Assembly (NCBI GenBank): GCA_039666455.1
Contig: JAVSLW010000001.1
Coordinates: forward strand, 17,689-81,688
Source: Methanobacterium sp.
Lineage (GTDB): Archaea; Methanobacteriota; Methanobacteria; Methanobacteriales; Methanobacteriaceae
Reading direction: 5' to 3'
DNA length: 64,000 bases
In this document: positions 36,031 through 47,729 of the stretch, piece by piece
Numbering within the stretch: position 1 is the stretch's first letter
Layout: every line of letters begins with the position of its first letter
Notes under the pieces: model-generated
Database searches by the model: none
What the model saw: the letters and a program-made list of their open reading frames with translations, nothing else
What the model was told of the DNA's origin: nothing
Translations under genes and position numbers: made by a program

Positions 36031-37164
36031 ATGCCCATATTATTATTTGGAAGCAGTCATCTTGAACTTATAACTGGAAAAAAGATTACAACAATACGAA
36101 AACTGTGGAAAAAGCCCTTATCTCCTGGAGATCGCCTGCATTGCTACTGGAATTTAGTTTCCAAAGAACGCGAAAAACTCTTTGAAGCAGAAGTAACCAG
36201 TGTGAAGACAGTTAAATTTAAAGATATCATCAAAGACAACCAGCTTGCAATGGAAGAAGGATACAAAAATGCTGCAGAACTTGAAAAAGAATTCAGGAAA
36301 ATGTATCCCGATAATACTGATGATGATTCTTTATTCCAGATAATAAAATTTAAAAAATACTCTGTTGAAGAATGGGAAGGCGAAAAAATTGATGAACAAG
36401 TGATGATAACTAAAAGGGCAGATATATTATTTGATTCAGGTAGGTACAGTGATTCTGTAATGTGTTACACTGCAGCGCTGAAATTTAACCCTGAAGATGT
36501 TTATCTTCTAAATAAAAAAGGAGATAATCTGACCAGGCTTGGCAGATTTGATGAAGCAATTGAAAATTACAATAAAGCTTTAAAAATAAATCCTGAAAAT
36601 GAATTTATCTGGAACAATAAAGCAACAGCACTTCTGTACTCCAATAAACCAGAAGAGGCTTTAAAATGTAATACAAAGGCTCTTAAGTTGAATAAAAGCA
36701 ATGTAGTTGTTCTATACTGGAGAGGACTCATTTTAGAAATGCTTGGAAAACTTGAAGATTCCCTGAAGTGTTATGATGAAGTTTTGAAGTTAGATCCTGA
36801 AAATCCTGAGGTATGGAATGCGCGCGGAAATGTTTTAAGCGAGCTTCAAATAACTGAAGAAGCGCTAAAATCTTACGATAAATCTCTGGAGCTCTGTCTT
36901 GATAAAGCACCTGATGCATCCACATGGAATCGTAAAGGAAATGCTCTTTTAGAACTTGGAAGATTTAAAGAAGCTGTAGAATGTTACAGTGAGGCTTTAA
37001 AACTGAACCCTGGAAATGATATATTTTTAAGTAATAGAGGGGTGGCCCTGATGGAATTGGGAGAATTTGAAAAGGCAGCGGAATGCTTTAGCAGAGCATT
37101 AGTTGAAAATCCTGAAAATGAGGATGCCCGGGTTTTAAAGGATGAGTGTTTGGAGAATTATTAA
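36031..37164 (+). CDS. ASCH domain-TPR repeat fusion protein
   Basis: About 377 residues. The N-terminal 115 form an ASCH domain, an RNA-binding-like PUA-related fold (GKKITTIRKLWKKPLSPGD and EAEVTSVKTVKFKDI). From about 130 come about seven TPR units with the W-LG-Y-A-P pattern (for example AIENYNKALKINPEN). It could couple nucleic-acid or nucleotide binding to a protein partner. The start is the ATG at 36031, which follows GGAGGTTAAA; the ATG at 36019 would put that site inside the gene. Confidence 0.8.
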   Translation: MPILLFGSSHLELITGKKITTIRKLWKKPLSPGDRLHCYWNLVSKEREKLFEAEVTSVKTVKFKDIIKDNQLAMEEGYKNAAELEKEFRKMYPDNTDDDSLFQIIKFKKYSVEEWEGEKIDEQVMITKRADILFDSGRYSDSVMCYTAALKFNPEDVYLLNKKGDNLTRLGRFDEAIENYNKALKINPENEFIWNNKATALLYSNKPEEALKCNTKALKLNKSNVVVLYWRGLILEMLGKLEDSLKCYDEVLKLDPENPEVWNARGNVLSELQITEEALKSYDKSLELCLDKAPDASTWNRKGNALLELGRFKEAVECYSEALKLNPGNDIFLSNRGVALMELGEFEKAAECFSRALVENPENEDARVLKDECLENY

Positions 37165-37268
37165 GTTTTATAGTACACTTTCTATATATTACCATGGAGG
37201 TTTAAATTTTATTTCATCAAACTATTTAATATTTAAAATCAAAGTAGAACCATACAGAAAGGTTTATA

Positions 37269-37286
37269 ATATAACAATTGTTATAT
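37269..37286. promoter_or_regulatory. 18-base perfect palindrome upstream of pdxS
   Basis: ATATAACAATTGTTATAT overlaps a TATA-like TTTATAATA (37263) and lies 71 bases before the pdxS ATG. A dimeric repressor or activator bound here could control pdxS. No matching regulator gene is adjacent. Confidence 0.5.
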
Positions 37287-37356
37287 CATATTAAATATGG
37301 ATTTACATATTGATTTTTGACATTATGATATTTCATAAATTATTTGGAGGAATTAT

Positions 37357-38238
37357 ATGTTACATGGAACAGAAGTTTTAAAAAAAGGATTTGCCAAAAT
37401 GACTAAAGGAGGAGTCATAATGGACGTTGTAAATGCAGAACAGGCAGAAATTGCAGAAAATTCAGGTGCTGTAGCAGTAATGGCCCTTGAAAAGGTTCCA
37501 GCAGACATAAGAGCTGCAGGAGGGGTTGCAAGGATGGCAGATCCTTCAAAGGTTATTGAAATAATGGATGCAGTTTCAATACCGGTCATGGCAAAAATTA
37601 GAATAGGTCATTTTGTAGAAGCACAGATACTGGAATCTCTTGGAGTGGATATGATCGATGAAAGTGAAGTTTTAACTCCTGCAGATGAAAAATACCATGT
37701 TGATAAAAAGAAATTCACCATTCCCTTTGTATGCGGTGCAAGAAACCTGGGAGAAGCACTAAGAAGAATAGACGAAGGTGCTGCTATGATAAGGACCAAA
37801 GGAGAAGCTGGAACTGGAAATGTAGTTGAAGCTGTAAGACACATGAGAAAGATACAGGGAACCATTAGAGAAATTCAAAATAAAACAGAAGAAGAGCTTT
37901 GGGGGGTTTCAAGAAAAATAGAAGCTCCTTACGAACTTGTAAAGCAAACTGCTGAATTAGGAAAACTACCTGTTGTAAATTTTGCTGCAGGAGGAGTTGC
38001 AACACCTGCAGACGCCGCGCTAATGATGCAGCTTGGAGCAGATGGTGTTTTTGTTGGATCTGGAATATTCAAGTCAGAAAAACCTGAAGTCGTTGCAAAG
38101 GCAATAACAGAAGCAACCGCTAACTATGAAGATGCGGAAATACTGGCAAATGTCTCCAGAAATCTTGGAAAAGCAATGCCCGGTCTTGAAATAAGCCAGA
38201 TTCCAGAAGAAGAAAGGCTGCAGTCCAGAGGATGGTAA
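37357..38238 (+). CDS. pdxS: Pyridoxal 5'-phosphate synthase subunit PdxS
   Basis: The 293-residue TIM barrel makes PLP from ribose-5-phosphate, glyceraldehyde-3-phosphate and ammonia. Seen are GVIMDVVNAEQAEIAE near the start, VPVMAKIRIGHFVEAQ with the active lysine, IRTKGEAGTGN, and VNFAAGGVATPADAA. The partner glutaminase PdxT is not in the window. The site is GGAGGAATTATATG. A T-run (near 38258-38267) after the stop is a likely terminator. Confidence 0.96.
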   Translation: MLHGTEVLKKGFAKMTKGGVIMDVVNAEQAEIAENSGAVAVMALEKVPADIRAAGGVARMADPSKVIEIMDAVSIPVMAKIRIGHFVEAQILESLGVDMIDESEVLTPADEKYHVDKKKFTIPFVCGARNLGEALRRIDEGAAMIRTKGEAGTGNVVEAVRHMRKIQGTIREIQNKTEEELWGVSRKIEAPYELVKQTAELGKLPVVNFAAGGVATPADAALMMQLGADGVFVGSGIFKSEKPEVVAKAITEATANYEDAEILANVSRNLGKAMPGLEISQIPEEERLQSRGW

Positions 38239-38257
38239 ATTCAAATTACCTCATTTT

Positions 38258-38270
38258 CTTTTTTTTTATA
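38258..38270 (+). terminator. T-run terminator after pdxS
   Basis: TTTTCTTTTTTTTTAT lies about 18 bases after the pdxS stop in a convergent gap, as expected for archaeal intrinsic termination. Confidence 0.5.
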
Positions 38271-38341
38271 TTCAAAATTTTATAGCACGCACTGAAATTA
38301 TAAGGTGCATGTCCTGCACAATTCATGTCCAGTACCTTTAA

Positions 38342-38698
38342 TTACGGCGCTCCCCCGGAACCACCTAAATTTTCACCTGTTTTGGCATCTATAATTATCT
38401 GGCCTGCAATATTATCATTCAACATTACAGGTACAATATAAACTTTTTTTCCCTCTGTTTTAAGCATTGGCTCGCCAGGTGTTGCTCCAGACTGGTTTAT
38501 ATACTTTTTAGCTATATTTTTGGCCTCTTCAGAAGATATTTTTACATCAGTGTTGTTTGTAGCATTGTTTCCAGATGTATTTTGTTGTAATGTCTGATTC
38601 CCAGTATTCGTAGCGTTCTGTGTATCCTCAACGCATCCAGAAACTCCTACAATTAAAATCAAGACTGCTATAAGGCCTATAGCTGATTTATTTTTCAT
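38342..38698 (-). CDS. Secreted lipoprotein with PepSY domain
   Basis: About 118 residues. A signal peptide ends with the lipobox-like VGVSGC, then an Asn/Thr-rich linker (about 22-50), then a PepSY-type domain (SSEEAKNIAKKYI and GQIIIDAKTGENLGGS). PepSY domains often inhibit or modulate peptidases. The ATG at 38698 follows AAGGAGAAATTAAT; the frame extends to 38728 without a better start. It is transcribed convergently with pdxS. Confidence 0.75.
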   Translation of the reverse strand: MKNKSAIGLIAVLILIVGVSGCVEDTQNATNTGNQTLQQNTSGNNATNNTDVKISSEEAKNIAKKYINQSGATPGEPMLKTEGKKVYIVPVMLNDNIAGQIIIDAKTGENLGGSGGAP

Positions 38699-38854
38699 AT
38701 TAATTTCTCCTTTTCTTTGAATATCCATTAGTAGCCATCTCTAATAAACTTTTTTAATTTTAGCCGCTGCACCAATCACTTATAAGGTGTTCAATTCATT
38801 CGGCAGCCCCTCACCTCTTTCTTCAGTTTTCATCCTTAAATATTTTCAACTGAA

Positions 38855-39871
38855 TTATTTAGAAGTTTGAATTGTAGAAAGGTATCCTTTTAAGTCTCCT
38901 AAAATTCCTTTTGCATAAAATAGCGAAAAAATAATTCCCATCATGTTAATGAGCCAGAAAGATATGAATCTATCCAAAATAGCAATGCCTGCACTTGTAC
39001 TTTCTGGAATTCCAAAAAACATGCATAAGCCAGTTAAAGAAATTTCAACCGCGCCGATACCGCCGGGAAGTGCAGTTACAACTCCGGTAATATTAGCAAG
39101 CAGTAATATGATGATTACAGTAACCAGTCCAATATCTATATTAAATGCATAAAAAACAAGTAAAAGGCGTGAACATTCTAAAATCCATGAAATAACAGTT
39201 AATATTAAAATAAACGACATATTTTTGCTGTTGCTGTAAGACCTTGTATAATTAACCATTCCTTTTAGTCCATTAATCACTTTATAGTATAACTTTTCCA
39301 GATAACGGTCTTTAACTGGTAATTTTGATAAAACATGGTGTATTTTATCATATAACCATAAACCAGAGCCTTCTTTCCAGTTTAGAAGATAAATAGCAAT
39401 TAGGGTAATAAACATTAAACCTGCGCCAATTAAGGCAATCACACGAATTTTTTCCATAAATGCAGCAGATAAAACCAGTAAAAATCCAACTATTATTAAA
39501 TCAGCAAATCTTTCTGTTAATCCTGCAGATAAACCCTGGTGTAAACTTATTTTATTTATCTTTTTACCGGCAATGGCAGTTAAAGCTATCCCGCCTGCCC
39601 TCATAGGACTTAAATTGCTACCTAAAAGTCCGATGGTCCTTACAACAAAATTATCTTTAAATTCGTAGGGTTTATTTACAATAAAACCCCACCTGATTGA
39701 TTTTACAAAGATGGCTGAAAGATAAACAAGGATTGCAGCTGCAAAATATGTTTTATTGATATCTTTAATGGTATAATATAAATTTACAGGCCCTATCCAT
39801 AAAACAAGAACCACTAAAAGTGCTAACCCCAGGATAAAGATATAAATAGATCTCAAAATGTTTAACTCCAC
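38855..39871 (-). CDS. AglD/LPG-synthase-like flippase family membrane protein
   Basis: The 338 residues form about eight helices of the UPF0104/LPG_synthase_TM family (AVLVYLSAIFVKSIRWG and AGLTERFADLIIVG, with GGIGAVEISLTG near the end). Members include haloarchaeal AglD and bacterial lysyl-phosphatidylglycerol synthase membrane parts, so lipid or lipid-linked sugar transfer is possible. GTG at 39871 is the long start; a TTG at 39856 after GGAGTTAAACATT is equally plausible. Confidence 0.82.
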   Translation of the reverse strand: MELNILRSIYIFILGLALLVVLVLWIGPVNLYYTIKDINKTYFAAAILVYLSAIFVKSIRWGFIVNKPYEFKDNFVVRTIGLLGSNLSPMRAGGIALTAIAGKKINKISLHQGLSAGLTERFADLIIVGFLLVLSAAFMEKIRVIALIGAGLMFITLIAIYLLNWKEGSGLWLYDKIHHVLSKLPVKDRYLEKLYYKVINGLKGMVNYTRSYSNSKNMSFILILTVISWILECSRLLLVFYAFNIDIGLVTVIIILLLANITGVVTALPGGIGAVEISLTGLCMFFGIPESTSAGIAILDRFISFWLINMMGIIFSLFYAKGILGDLKGYLSTIQTSK

Positions 39872-40148
39872 TTCGATGATTAAAAAGTTCGAATCACTGC
39901 TTTAAAAATGTATTTTTAAAATTACTATATCCTCTCTGCAATTTAAATTTTTATATGCATCTTTTTGGTTAACTTAGTATTTAATCCCATCAACTTACAG
40001 GATTTCTAAATCCAAAAAATAAGGGTGAAACCATTCCTATGTAATCTGATCTTAATATTAAGTATCCAGTTCCAGTATAATATCTAATTAAGGGTTTAAT
40101 TACTAATTTAGACTCTTAACTTATTAAATAACTGTTAAAACAGGCAAT

Positions 40149-40158
40149 CTATATATAG
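40149..40158 (+). promoter_or_regulatory. TATA box, leaderless-type promoter
   Basis: CTATATATAG is centred about 28 bases before the ATG at 40182, so the transcript should begin at or within a few bases of the start codon. Confidence 0.5.
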
Positions 40159-40181
40159 AATGCATTATTAATTTATTTAAT

Positions 40182-40649
40182 ATGGCAGAAAGTGAAGATA
40201 TAATCAGAGAGCCTGAAGAGTACTATCTGGAACTTCAGGAAATGTATCTTGATGAATCAGAAATTAATTTATCAACTGATTTTGAAGCAAGGTCTTCACT
40301 GGTAAAATTAAAACGTTTAAAAAGTGAAGTTTTAGCCTTAAGACGCGAGATCACGAGGGACATGAGGACAATTAGAAATATGTATCTTGACGAGTCAATA
40401 ATCGAAAGGCCTAAAATACTTGGTTTTTTTAGGATTGGAAAAAAACTTTCTCCAGCTCAAAAAAGAAAAAAATTGATATATGAACGTGAAAAAAGCCTGA
40501 TTCCCTACAGAGAAATTGTGGAAATGGTAGATGATTATCTTGGGCAAATTGAAGATCTTGAAAAATACATCAAAAATGAAGTTTTAGAGACCTATTCCAT
40601 TCCAAAATATACTAAAGTAACCAGAAAAAAACAAGATGGAAGCTATTAA
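40182..40649 (+). CDS. Helical charged protein, unknown
   Basis: The 155 residues are acidic at the N-terminus and then predicted coiled coil (LVKLKRLKSEVLALRREI), with a basic middle and a second helical region. The hexapeptide MYLDES appears twice (residues about 21 and 68). I do not recognise a family. It has a TATA box at 40149-40158 and no ribosome site, which points to a leaderless mRNA. It is convergent with the Cdc48 gene. Confidence 0.65.
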   Translation: MAESEDIIREPEEYYLELQEMYLDESEINLSTDFEARSSLVKLKRLKSEVLALRREITRDMRTIRNMYLDESIIERPKILGFFRIGKKLSPAQKRKKLIYEREKSLIPYREIVEMVDDYLGQIEDLEKYIKNEVLETYSIPKYTKVTRKKQDGSY

Positions 40650-40665
40650 CAACTTCCAAGTTTAT

Positions 40666-42849
<2,184 letters not shown>

Positions 42850-43102
42850 CTTTACCCCCGTTATATCTTATTAGAATGATTTATTTTAGTTAAAAGTAAT
42901 TTTAATCAACAACAATGTTTTAGTAAACTTGAGTTACTATAATAACTTGGAAAACATTACATATAAATATTTCGATTTTTGAGGTTTTCACATGAACTTA
43001 ACTTAATTTAGTACTTTTTATTTTTATAAATAAAACTAATTAAGGTTTTCTAAATTCATTGAATCCAAAAAATGTTTAAAATAAAATTTATAAAATAAAT
43101 TA

Positions 43103-44422
43103 TCAGCGTATTGAAGCCCCGAATCCTTTTAAAAGATTTTCAACCTGGAATATGGCTTTTTTGTTTATAAATTCGCATTTGAGGGTGATACTTATTTTTC
43201 CATCAGGTATCTGGGGTCCCTGATAAGTTCCAATTAAAGATACATCAACCACGTCGTCCAGGCCCTTTACAGTATCTACTATGATTTCAGGATTACAGTT
43301 TTCTGGAAATACCGCTGAAATATGGTATGATTTTCGTGGATAGTTTTCAACTTTCCATTTATAAAGTTCAGAATCACTTAAAACTTCCACGTTAGACAAT
43401 TTAAGCATTATTTTCTTTTTATTCTGGATTAAAGTCACGAAATCTGGATTTATATCTTTTAAAATCCCAATATGGACTTTTCCAGAGTAAATATGTTTTA
43501 AACCAACTTCGTTTCCAGTGGAATTTTTAAGAATTCTTATCTCCTCACTTAGAGCAGATATTGCCTTATCAGACCTTCCAAGGGCAGCTTCAAGGTCGTC
43601 CAGATGCTTGGCTGCAGATCCCATAAGATGCACAAAACCCTCCTGGTCTCTATTTAATATCATGTTACTGAGCTCCTTGTAAACAGAAATAAAGGTTTCA
43701 TGTGTCTTTTTTATGTACCTGTTTTCAGTCTGTATTGAATAATATAGATATGGGTTTTGAGCAACTATACGGGCAATCATATCCACCATCAGTCCATAGA
43801 CCGGACTTGCAAATTTTCTTGATTCTTTAACATCAATATTAAGCCTTTCAATGGTTGCAGCAATACCAATATATGCAAAATGAGTAAGTCCCTGCACCAC
43901 ACTCATCATTTTATCATGATTTTGAGGAGAAGTGATAACCAAGCGTGCGTTTTCATTTTCAAGGAATTTATAGACCTTCTCAAACCATTCTCCCCTTGAA
44001 TCAGGAGTTAAAACTACAACCTGACCATCAAGAGACCTTATTCTGGGCCCGAACAATGGATGGGTGGGGATTATTTCAACTCCTTCTGGAGCATATCTAT
44101 GCATTATTTGGGAAGGTTTTTCCTTAACAGATGTAACATCCATAAGAAGACTGCTTTTTTTTAAAAATGGGCTGATTTGAGGAACTACATAAGAAACTGC
44201 ATTTATTGGAACCGATAAAATTACAATATCTGCACTGGAAACTGCTTCCTCATTACTGGAGGTATATTCAACTCCAAGCTTTTTAGATACTTTATTACCA
44301 GTTATTTTGTCTCTCCCAGTTATAATAACATTGAAATTTCTATTTTTTAGAAATCTGGCAATCCATTTGCCTAATCCACGCGTTCCGCCAATCACTGCAA
44401 TTTTCAGAGAAATTTCTCCCAT
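43103..44422 (-). CDS. tyrA: Prephenate dehydrogenase
   Basis: The 439 residues have an NAD-binding domain with VIGGTRGLGKWIA, a dehydrogenase helical domain with the prephenate histidine in PTHPLFGP, and VVQGLTHFAYIG. An additional C-terminal part (about 290-439) has no clear ACT signature and may be regulatory. It makes 4-hydroxyphenylpyruvate for tyrosine. ATG at 44422 overlaps a GGGAG; a CTG at 44407 would fit that site but is a rare start. Confidence 0.9.
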   Translation of the reverse strand: MGEISLKIAVIGGTRGLGKWIARFLKNRNFNVIITGRDKITGNKVSKKLGVEYTSSNEEAVSSADIVILSVPINAVSYVVPQISPFLKKSSLLMDVTSVKEKPSQIMHRYAPEGVEIIPTHPLFGPRIRSLDGQVVVLTPDSRGEWFEKVYKFLENENARLVITSPQNHDKMMSVVQGLTHFAYIGIAATIERLNIDVKESRKFASPVYGLMVDMIARIVAQNPYLYYSIQTENRYIKKTHETFISVYKELSNMILNRDQEGFVHLMGSAAKHLDDLEAALGRSDKAISALSEEIRILKNSTGNEVGLKHIYSGKVHIGILKDINPDFVTLIQNKKKIMLKLSNVEVLSDSELYKWKVENYPRKSYHISAVFPENCNPEIIVDTVKGLDDVVDVSLIGTYQGPQIPDGKISITLKCEFINKKAIFQVENLLKGFGASIR

Positions 44423-44801
44423 GTCTTTATAAAATAATATAAGCCTATTTTTATATTTTTATTCAATATATAAAAATAATCCCTGTAGAAATCTTTTTAA
44501 ACTTTGATAGATAAGCGTTTAAAGTACCTGTATTGTTTAACGGATGTTTTACAACCTGGTTTCTTTGCTCCTTAATCTATCACTTTTGCTTTGATTTTCA
44601 TCTGAAAACTCTTTTTTAATACTGATATTACAGAATTCTACAAAGCCATTATTTATTAATGAAACAGGAGATATACTTATATTTAATTAGTATATATACA
44701 TTCAAATGGCATAAAGGAAAATTTAGTGAAAAATTCTCCTTATTCAAATTGATCTTTAATTAACTTAATTTTTAAAAACCTTGAAAAATGGTGGTATTTT
44801 A
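44423..44801. other. Divergent intergenic region
   Basis: The 379 bases separate tyrA from a rightward zinc-ribbon gene. TATA-like TATATATACA at 44691-44700 would give the latter a leader of about 80 bases. Apart from a GATATACTTATATTTAA stretch beside it, nothing else was recognised. Confidence 0.5.
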
Positions 44802-45521
44802 GTGGATTTGGAGAAAAAAATTCAAAAATTTTATGGAGAAACTCCGGCAGATAAAATAGACGAACTAAAAAGAGTATATGACAAAAATAAGAATAAAAAG
44901 AAAAACAGAGGCTATCTTATTTGTAACACCTGTTCTGGATATTATAAACTAAAAGAAAATGAATCTCCAGAAGACTTTAACAGGTGTGAATGTGGAAGTC
45001 CCTTAGAATACGTTGAAAACATTGATCATATAAGAAAAACAGGAATTTCAAGTTCTTCCAGTAAATCTAAGTCAAAATACAGCAATTCAGATTATGAATT
45101 TGTTATTGATGAGCTTAAAGATGAATATTACGATGAATACAGAGAACTGCAGCAAATAGTGGATATAATTGGGATTAATGCAGAAGAACGCATGAAATTT
45201 CTGGAAAAACTGTATGAAAATGTTCAAAAACAGGAAATGATCCTGAATAATATCGATCAAAGAAAAATAATAGAAGTTAGAGACAATGAATGGTCACTAT
45301 GGGGTTTAATAGAAGAAAATAATATTAAAAATGATATATACAAAGAAAAAATGGTTATGGAAGATATAATGGAAAGAGAAAACCGCTTGCTTTCCTATAT
45401 AAAAGAAAAACGTAAACATAAACCACTTATCACAAAAAATATTAATGGTTATGGGAAATTAATCATTATAACCTTAATAATAGCATTCATAGGCATTATT
45501 ACTATTTATGTGTTAAAATAA
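44802..45521 (+). CDS. Zinc-ribbon protein with C-terminal membrane helix
   Basis: About 239 residues. A zinc ribbon (CNTC near 45 and CECG) comes early, then Ser/Lys linkers and a long acidic helical region, and one membrane helix at the extreme C-terminus (LIIITLIIAFIGIITIYVL). This tail-anchored plan matches the gene at 5823 in outline though not in sequence. GTG at 44802 follows GGTGG by 7 bases; TTG at 44781 would put that site inside the gene. The function is unknown. Confidence 0.65.
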   Translation: MDLEKKIQKFYGETPADKIDELKRVYDKNKNKKKNRGYLICNTCSGYYKLKENESPEDFNRCECGSPLEYVENIDHIRKTGISSSSSKSKSKYSNSDYEFVIDELKDEYYDEYRELQQIVDIIGINAEERMKFLEKLYENVQKQEMILNNIDQRKIIEVRDNEWSLWGLIEENNIKNDIYKEKMVMEDIMERENRLLSYIKEKRKHKPLITKNINGYGKLIIITLIIAFIGIITIYVLK

Positions 45522-45538
45522 ATAGAAAATATCTAATT

Positions 45539-46795
45539 TTATTTTATTAATTTTAATGCTGAACCTGTAATTTCAAGAGTTCTCTCTATTTCTTCATTAT
45601 TATGCATTGAAGAAAGGAAACAGCACTCAAATTGTGACGGAGGAATGAACACTCCATTTTTAAGTAATTCATGGAAATACTGGCTGAATTTTTCTGTATC
45701 TGCAGATTTTGCACTGGTATAATCGTATACTTCTTCCTCAGTAAAATATACCTGGAACATGGAACTTAATCCTGCAACTTTATAATCAATGCTGTTATCA
45801 TAAAGAATATTCCTTAATCCTTTCCTCATTTTATTTCCCTTTTTATTTAGTTTATTGTAGAACCCACTGTTCAGTTCTTTTAACATTGCAAGGCCTGCTG
45901 TAACAGATACTGGATTTCCATTAAATGTTCCTGCCTGATATACACTTCCCGATGGTGCTATCATTTCCATTAAATCCTTTTTACCTGCTAAAGCTCCCAT
46001 AGGGAAGCCTCCACCAAGAATTTTTCCAAGAGTGACCAGATCAGGAGTAACATCAAAATATTCCTGCGCTCCACCTTCTGCAATCCTGAAACCAGTTATT
46101 ACTTCATCGAATATAAGAATTATATTACTTTCCTCAGTTATTTTACGTAAAAATTTTAAATATCCGTTTTTTGGAGTGATGCATCCTATATTAGCCATTA
46201 CTGGCTCTACAATTATGGCAGCAATATCATCTTCTTTTTTAACTAAATCAAGCAGGGCCTCTTCATCATTAAAAGGAATCAATACAGTATTTTTTGTTGT
46301 TTCCTCTGGAATCCCTGGTGAATCAGGTAATCCAACTGCACCAGAACCTGATTTTACAAGAACACTGTCATGTGCACCGTGATAGGATCCTTCAAATTTA
46401 ACAATTTTCTTCTTCCCAGTCGCTGCTCTTGCAAGTCTTATTGCACTCATTGTAGCTTCAGTACCTGAATTTACAAATCTAACCATTTCAGCACACGGTA
46501 CTTTTTCAATTACAAGCTTAGCAAGTTCTATTTCCTTTTCTGCAGGAACTCCAAAAGCTGTTCCATTCTCTAACTGCTTTTTAACTTCACTAACAATTTT
46601 ATAATTCGCATGGCCAAGAACAAGGGGACCATAGGCAAGGCAGTAGTCTATGTAATCATTTCCATCCACATCGAAGATTTTTGATCCTTTTCCATACCTT
46701 ACAAAGAAAGGAAAGGGTTTATATGCTCTTACTGGTGAATCAACCCCTCCTGGCAGGTAATTTTTAGCTTCCTTAAATAATTCTTCTGATTTCAT
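45539..46795 (-). CDS. hemL: Glutamate-1-semialdehyde 2,1-aminomutase
   Basis: A 418-residue fold-type I PLP enzyme. GGVDSPVRA near the start, IIVEPVMANIG, IFDEVITGFR, and the PLP-lysine motif LGKILGGGFPMGA are intact. It makes 5-aminolevulinate for F430, corrinoids and haem. Its ribosome site is GGGAG. It is transcribed after the cbiC gene, 31 bases away, so both serve tetrapyrroles. Confidence 0.96.
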   Translation of the reverse strand: MKSEELFKEAKNYLPGGVDSPVRAYKPFPFFVRYGKGSKIFDVDGNDYIDYCLAYGPLVLGHANYKIVSEVKKQLENGTAFGVPAEKEIELAKLVIEKVPCAEMVRFVNSGTEATMSAIRLARAATGKKKIVKFEGSYHGAHDSVLVKSGSGAVGLPDSPGIPEETTKNTVLIPFNDEEALLDLVKKEDDIAAIIVEPVMANIGCITPKNGYLKFLRKITEESNIILIFDEVITGFRIAEGGAQEYFDVTPDLVTLGKILGGGFPMGALAGKKDLMEMIAPSGSVYQAGTFNGNPVSVTAGLAMLKELNSGFYNKLNKKGNKMRKGLRNILYDNSIDYKVAGLSSMFQVYFTEEEVYDYTSAKSADTEKFSQYFHELLKNGVFIPPSQFECCFLSSMHNNEEIERTLEITGSALKLIK

Positions 46796-46826
46796 TTTTT
46801 TGCTCCCATATTAGTAAAAATTAACA

Positions 46827-47498
46827 CTATTTAAGCCCAATAATTGAATTTGTAACTGCAACTGCAACTGGAGTCCCGCCTTTAGGTCCTTCAGTTATAA
46901 TGTTAGGGATTTTTGTTTTTTTAAGAAAATCTTTTGATTCAGCAGCCCCCACAAATCCTACAGGAACTCCTATAATTGAATCAACCTTCATTCCCTGATT
47001 TTCAACCAGATCTATAGCCTCAAAAAGAGCTGTTGGTGCATTTCCAATAGCTATGATGCCATCAAAGCCTTTATCATGTGCTACGCGAATCGCTGCTGCT
47101 GCACGGGTAATCTGTTCTTCTTTTGCAATTTTTAGAGCTTCTTCATGAGTTATATAGCACTTTATTTTCCCAGAGTATTTATTTATGCCTGCCCGTACCA
47201 TATTTATATCTGTTAAAATATCCTTTTGAGCTTCTATGGCTTTAACACTTTCTAAAACAAAATCAGGAGATATTCTGGTAATTTCTGCATATTCTGGGTC
47301 TGCTGTTGAGTGAACAATTCTCTCAATTATAATCTGTTCATCAGGAGAAAGATCCTTTATTTTATCGCCTATTAATGCCCTTACTATTTTTCTGCTCTTT
47401 GACGCTATACCATAGCCCTGCTTTGTTGATGCACCCATAAACATATTTTCACGTTTAAAAATTTTATCCAAAAATTTTCTATTAAAGAGTTTCATCAT
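46827..47498 (-). CDS. cbiC: Cobalt-precorrin-8 methylmutase
   Basis: The 223 residues belong to CbiC/CobH: RIVHSTADPEYAE, AIGNAPTALFEAI, GVPVGFVGAAESK and GGTPVAVAVTN. It moves the methyl group from C11 to C12 in corrin synthesis. The N-terminal 20 residues are extra; an internal ATG near residue 19 is an alternative. It is upstream of hemL in one transcript. Confidence 0.94.
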   Translation of the reverse strand: MMKLFNRKFLDKIFKRENMFMGASTKQGYGIASKSRKIVRALIGDKIKDLSPDEQIIIERIVHSTADPEYAEITRISPDFVLESVKAIEAQKDILTDINMVRAGINKYSGKIKCYITHEEALKIAKEEQITRAAAAIRVAHDKGFDGIIAIGNAPTALFEAIDLVENQGMKVDSIIGVPVGFVGAAESKDFLKKTKIPNIITEGPKGGTPVAVAVTNSIIGLK

Positions 47499-47729
47499 TT
47501 AAATATAAAAAACTTTTCAGGTGCTATATTTCCACCTGTTTTTCAGGAATTATTCTCTTTTAACATTATTGAAGTTGGTTTGTAAAAATACATCCTGAAT
47601 GGTTTATAATGATTTTTTAAAGTATTTAACTGTAAAATTTATATTAGAAAGCATATAACTTCCCCACTGATTAAATGAAATCTCGAAATCTCTGCTATAT
47701 ATAAAAAAGTCGTGTAAGGTCTTCAAAAC

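Noticed and set aside
39880..39900. GTTCGAATC stretch like a tRNA T-loop
   Set aside because: No acceptor, D or anticodon stems surround it, and it lies in the region of the AglD-like gene start.
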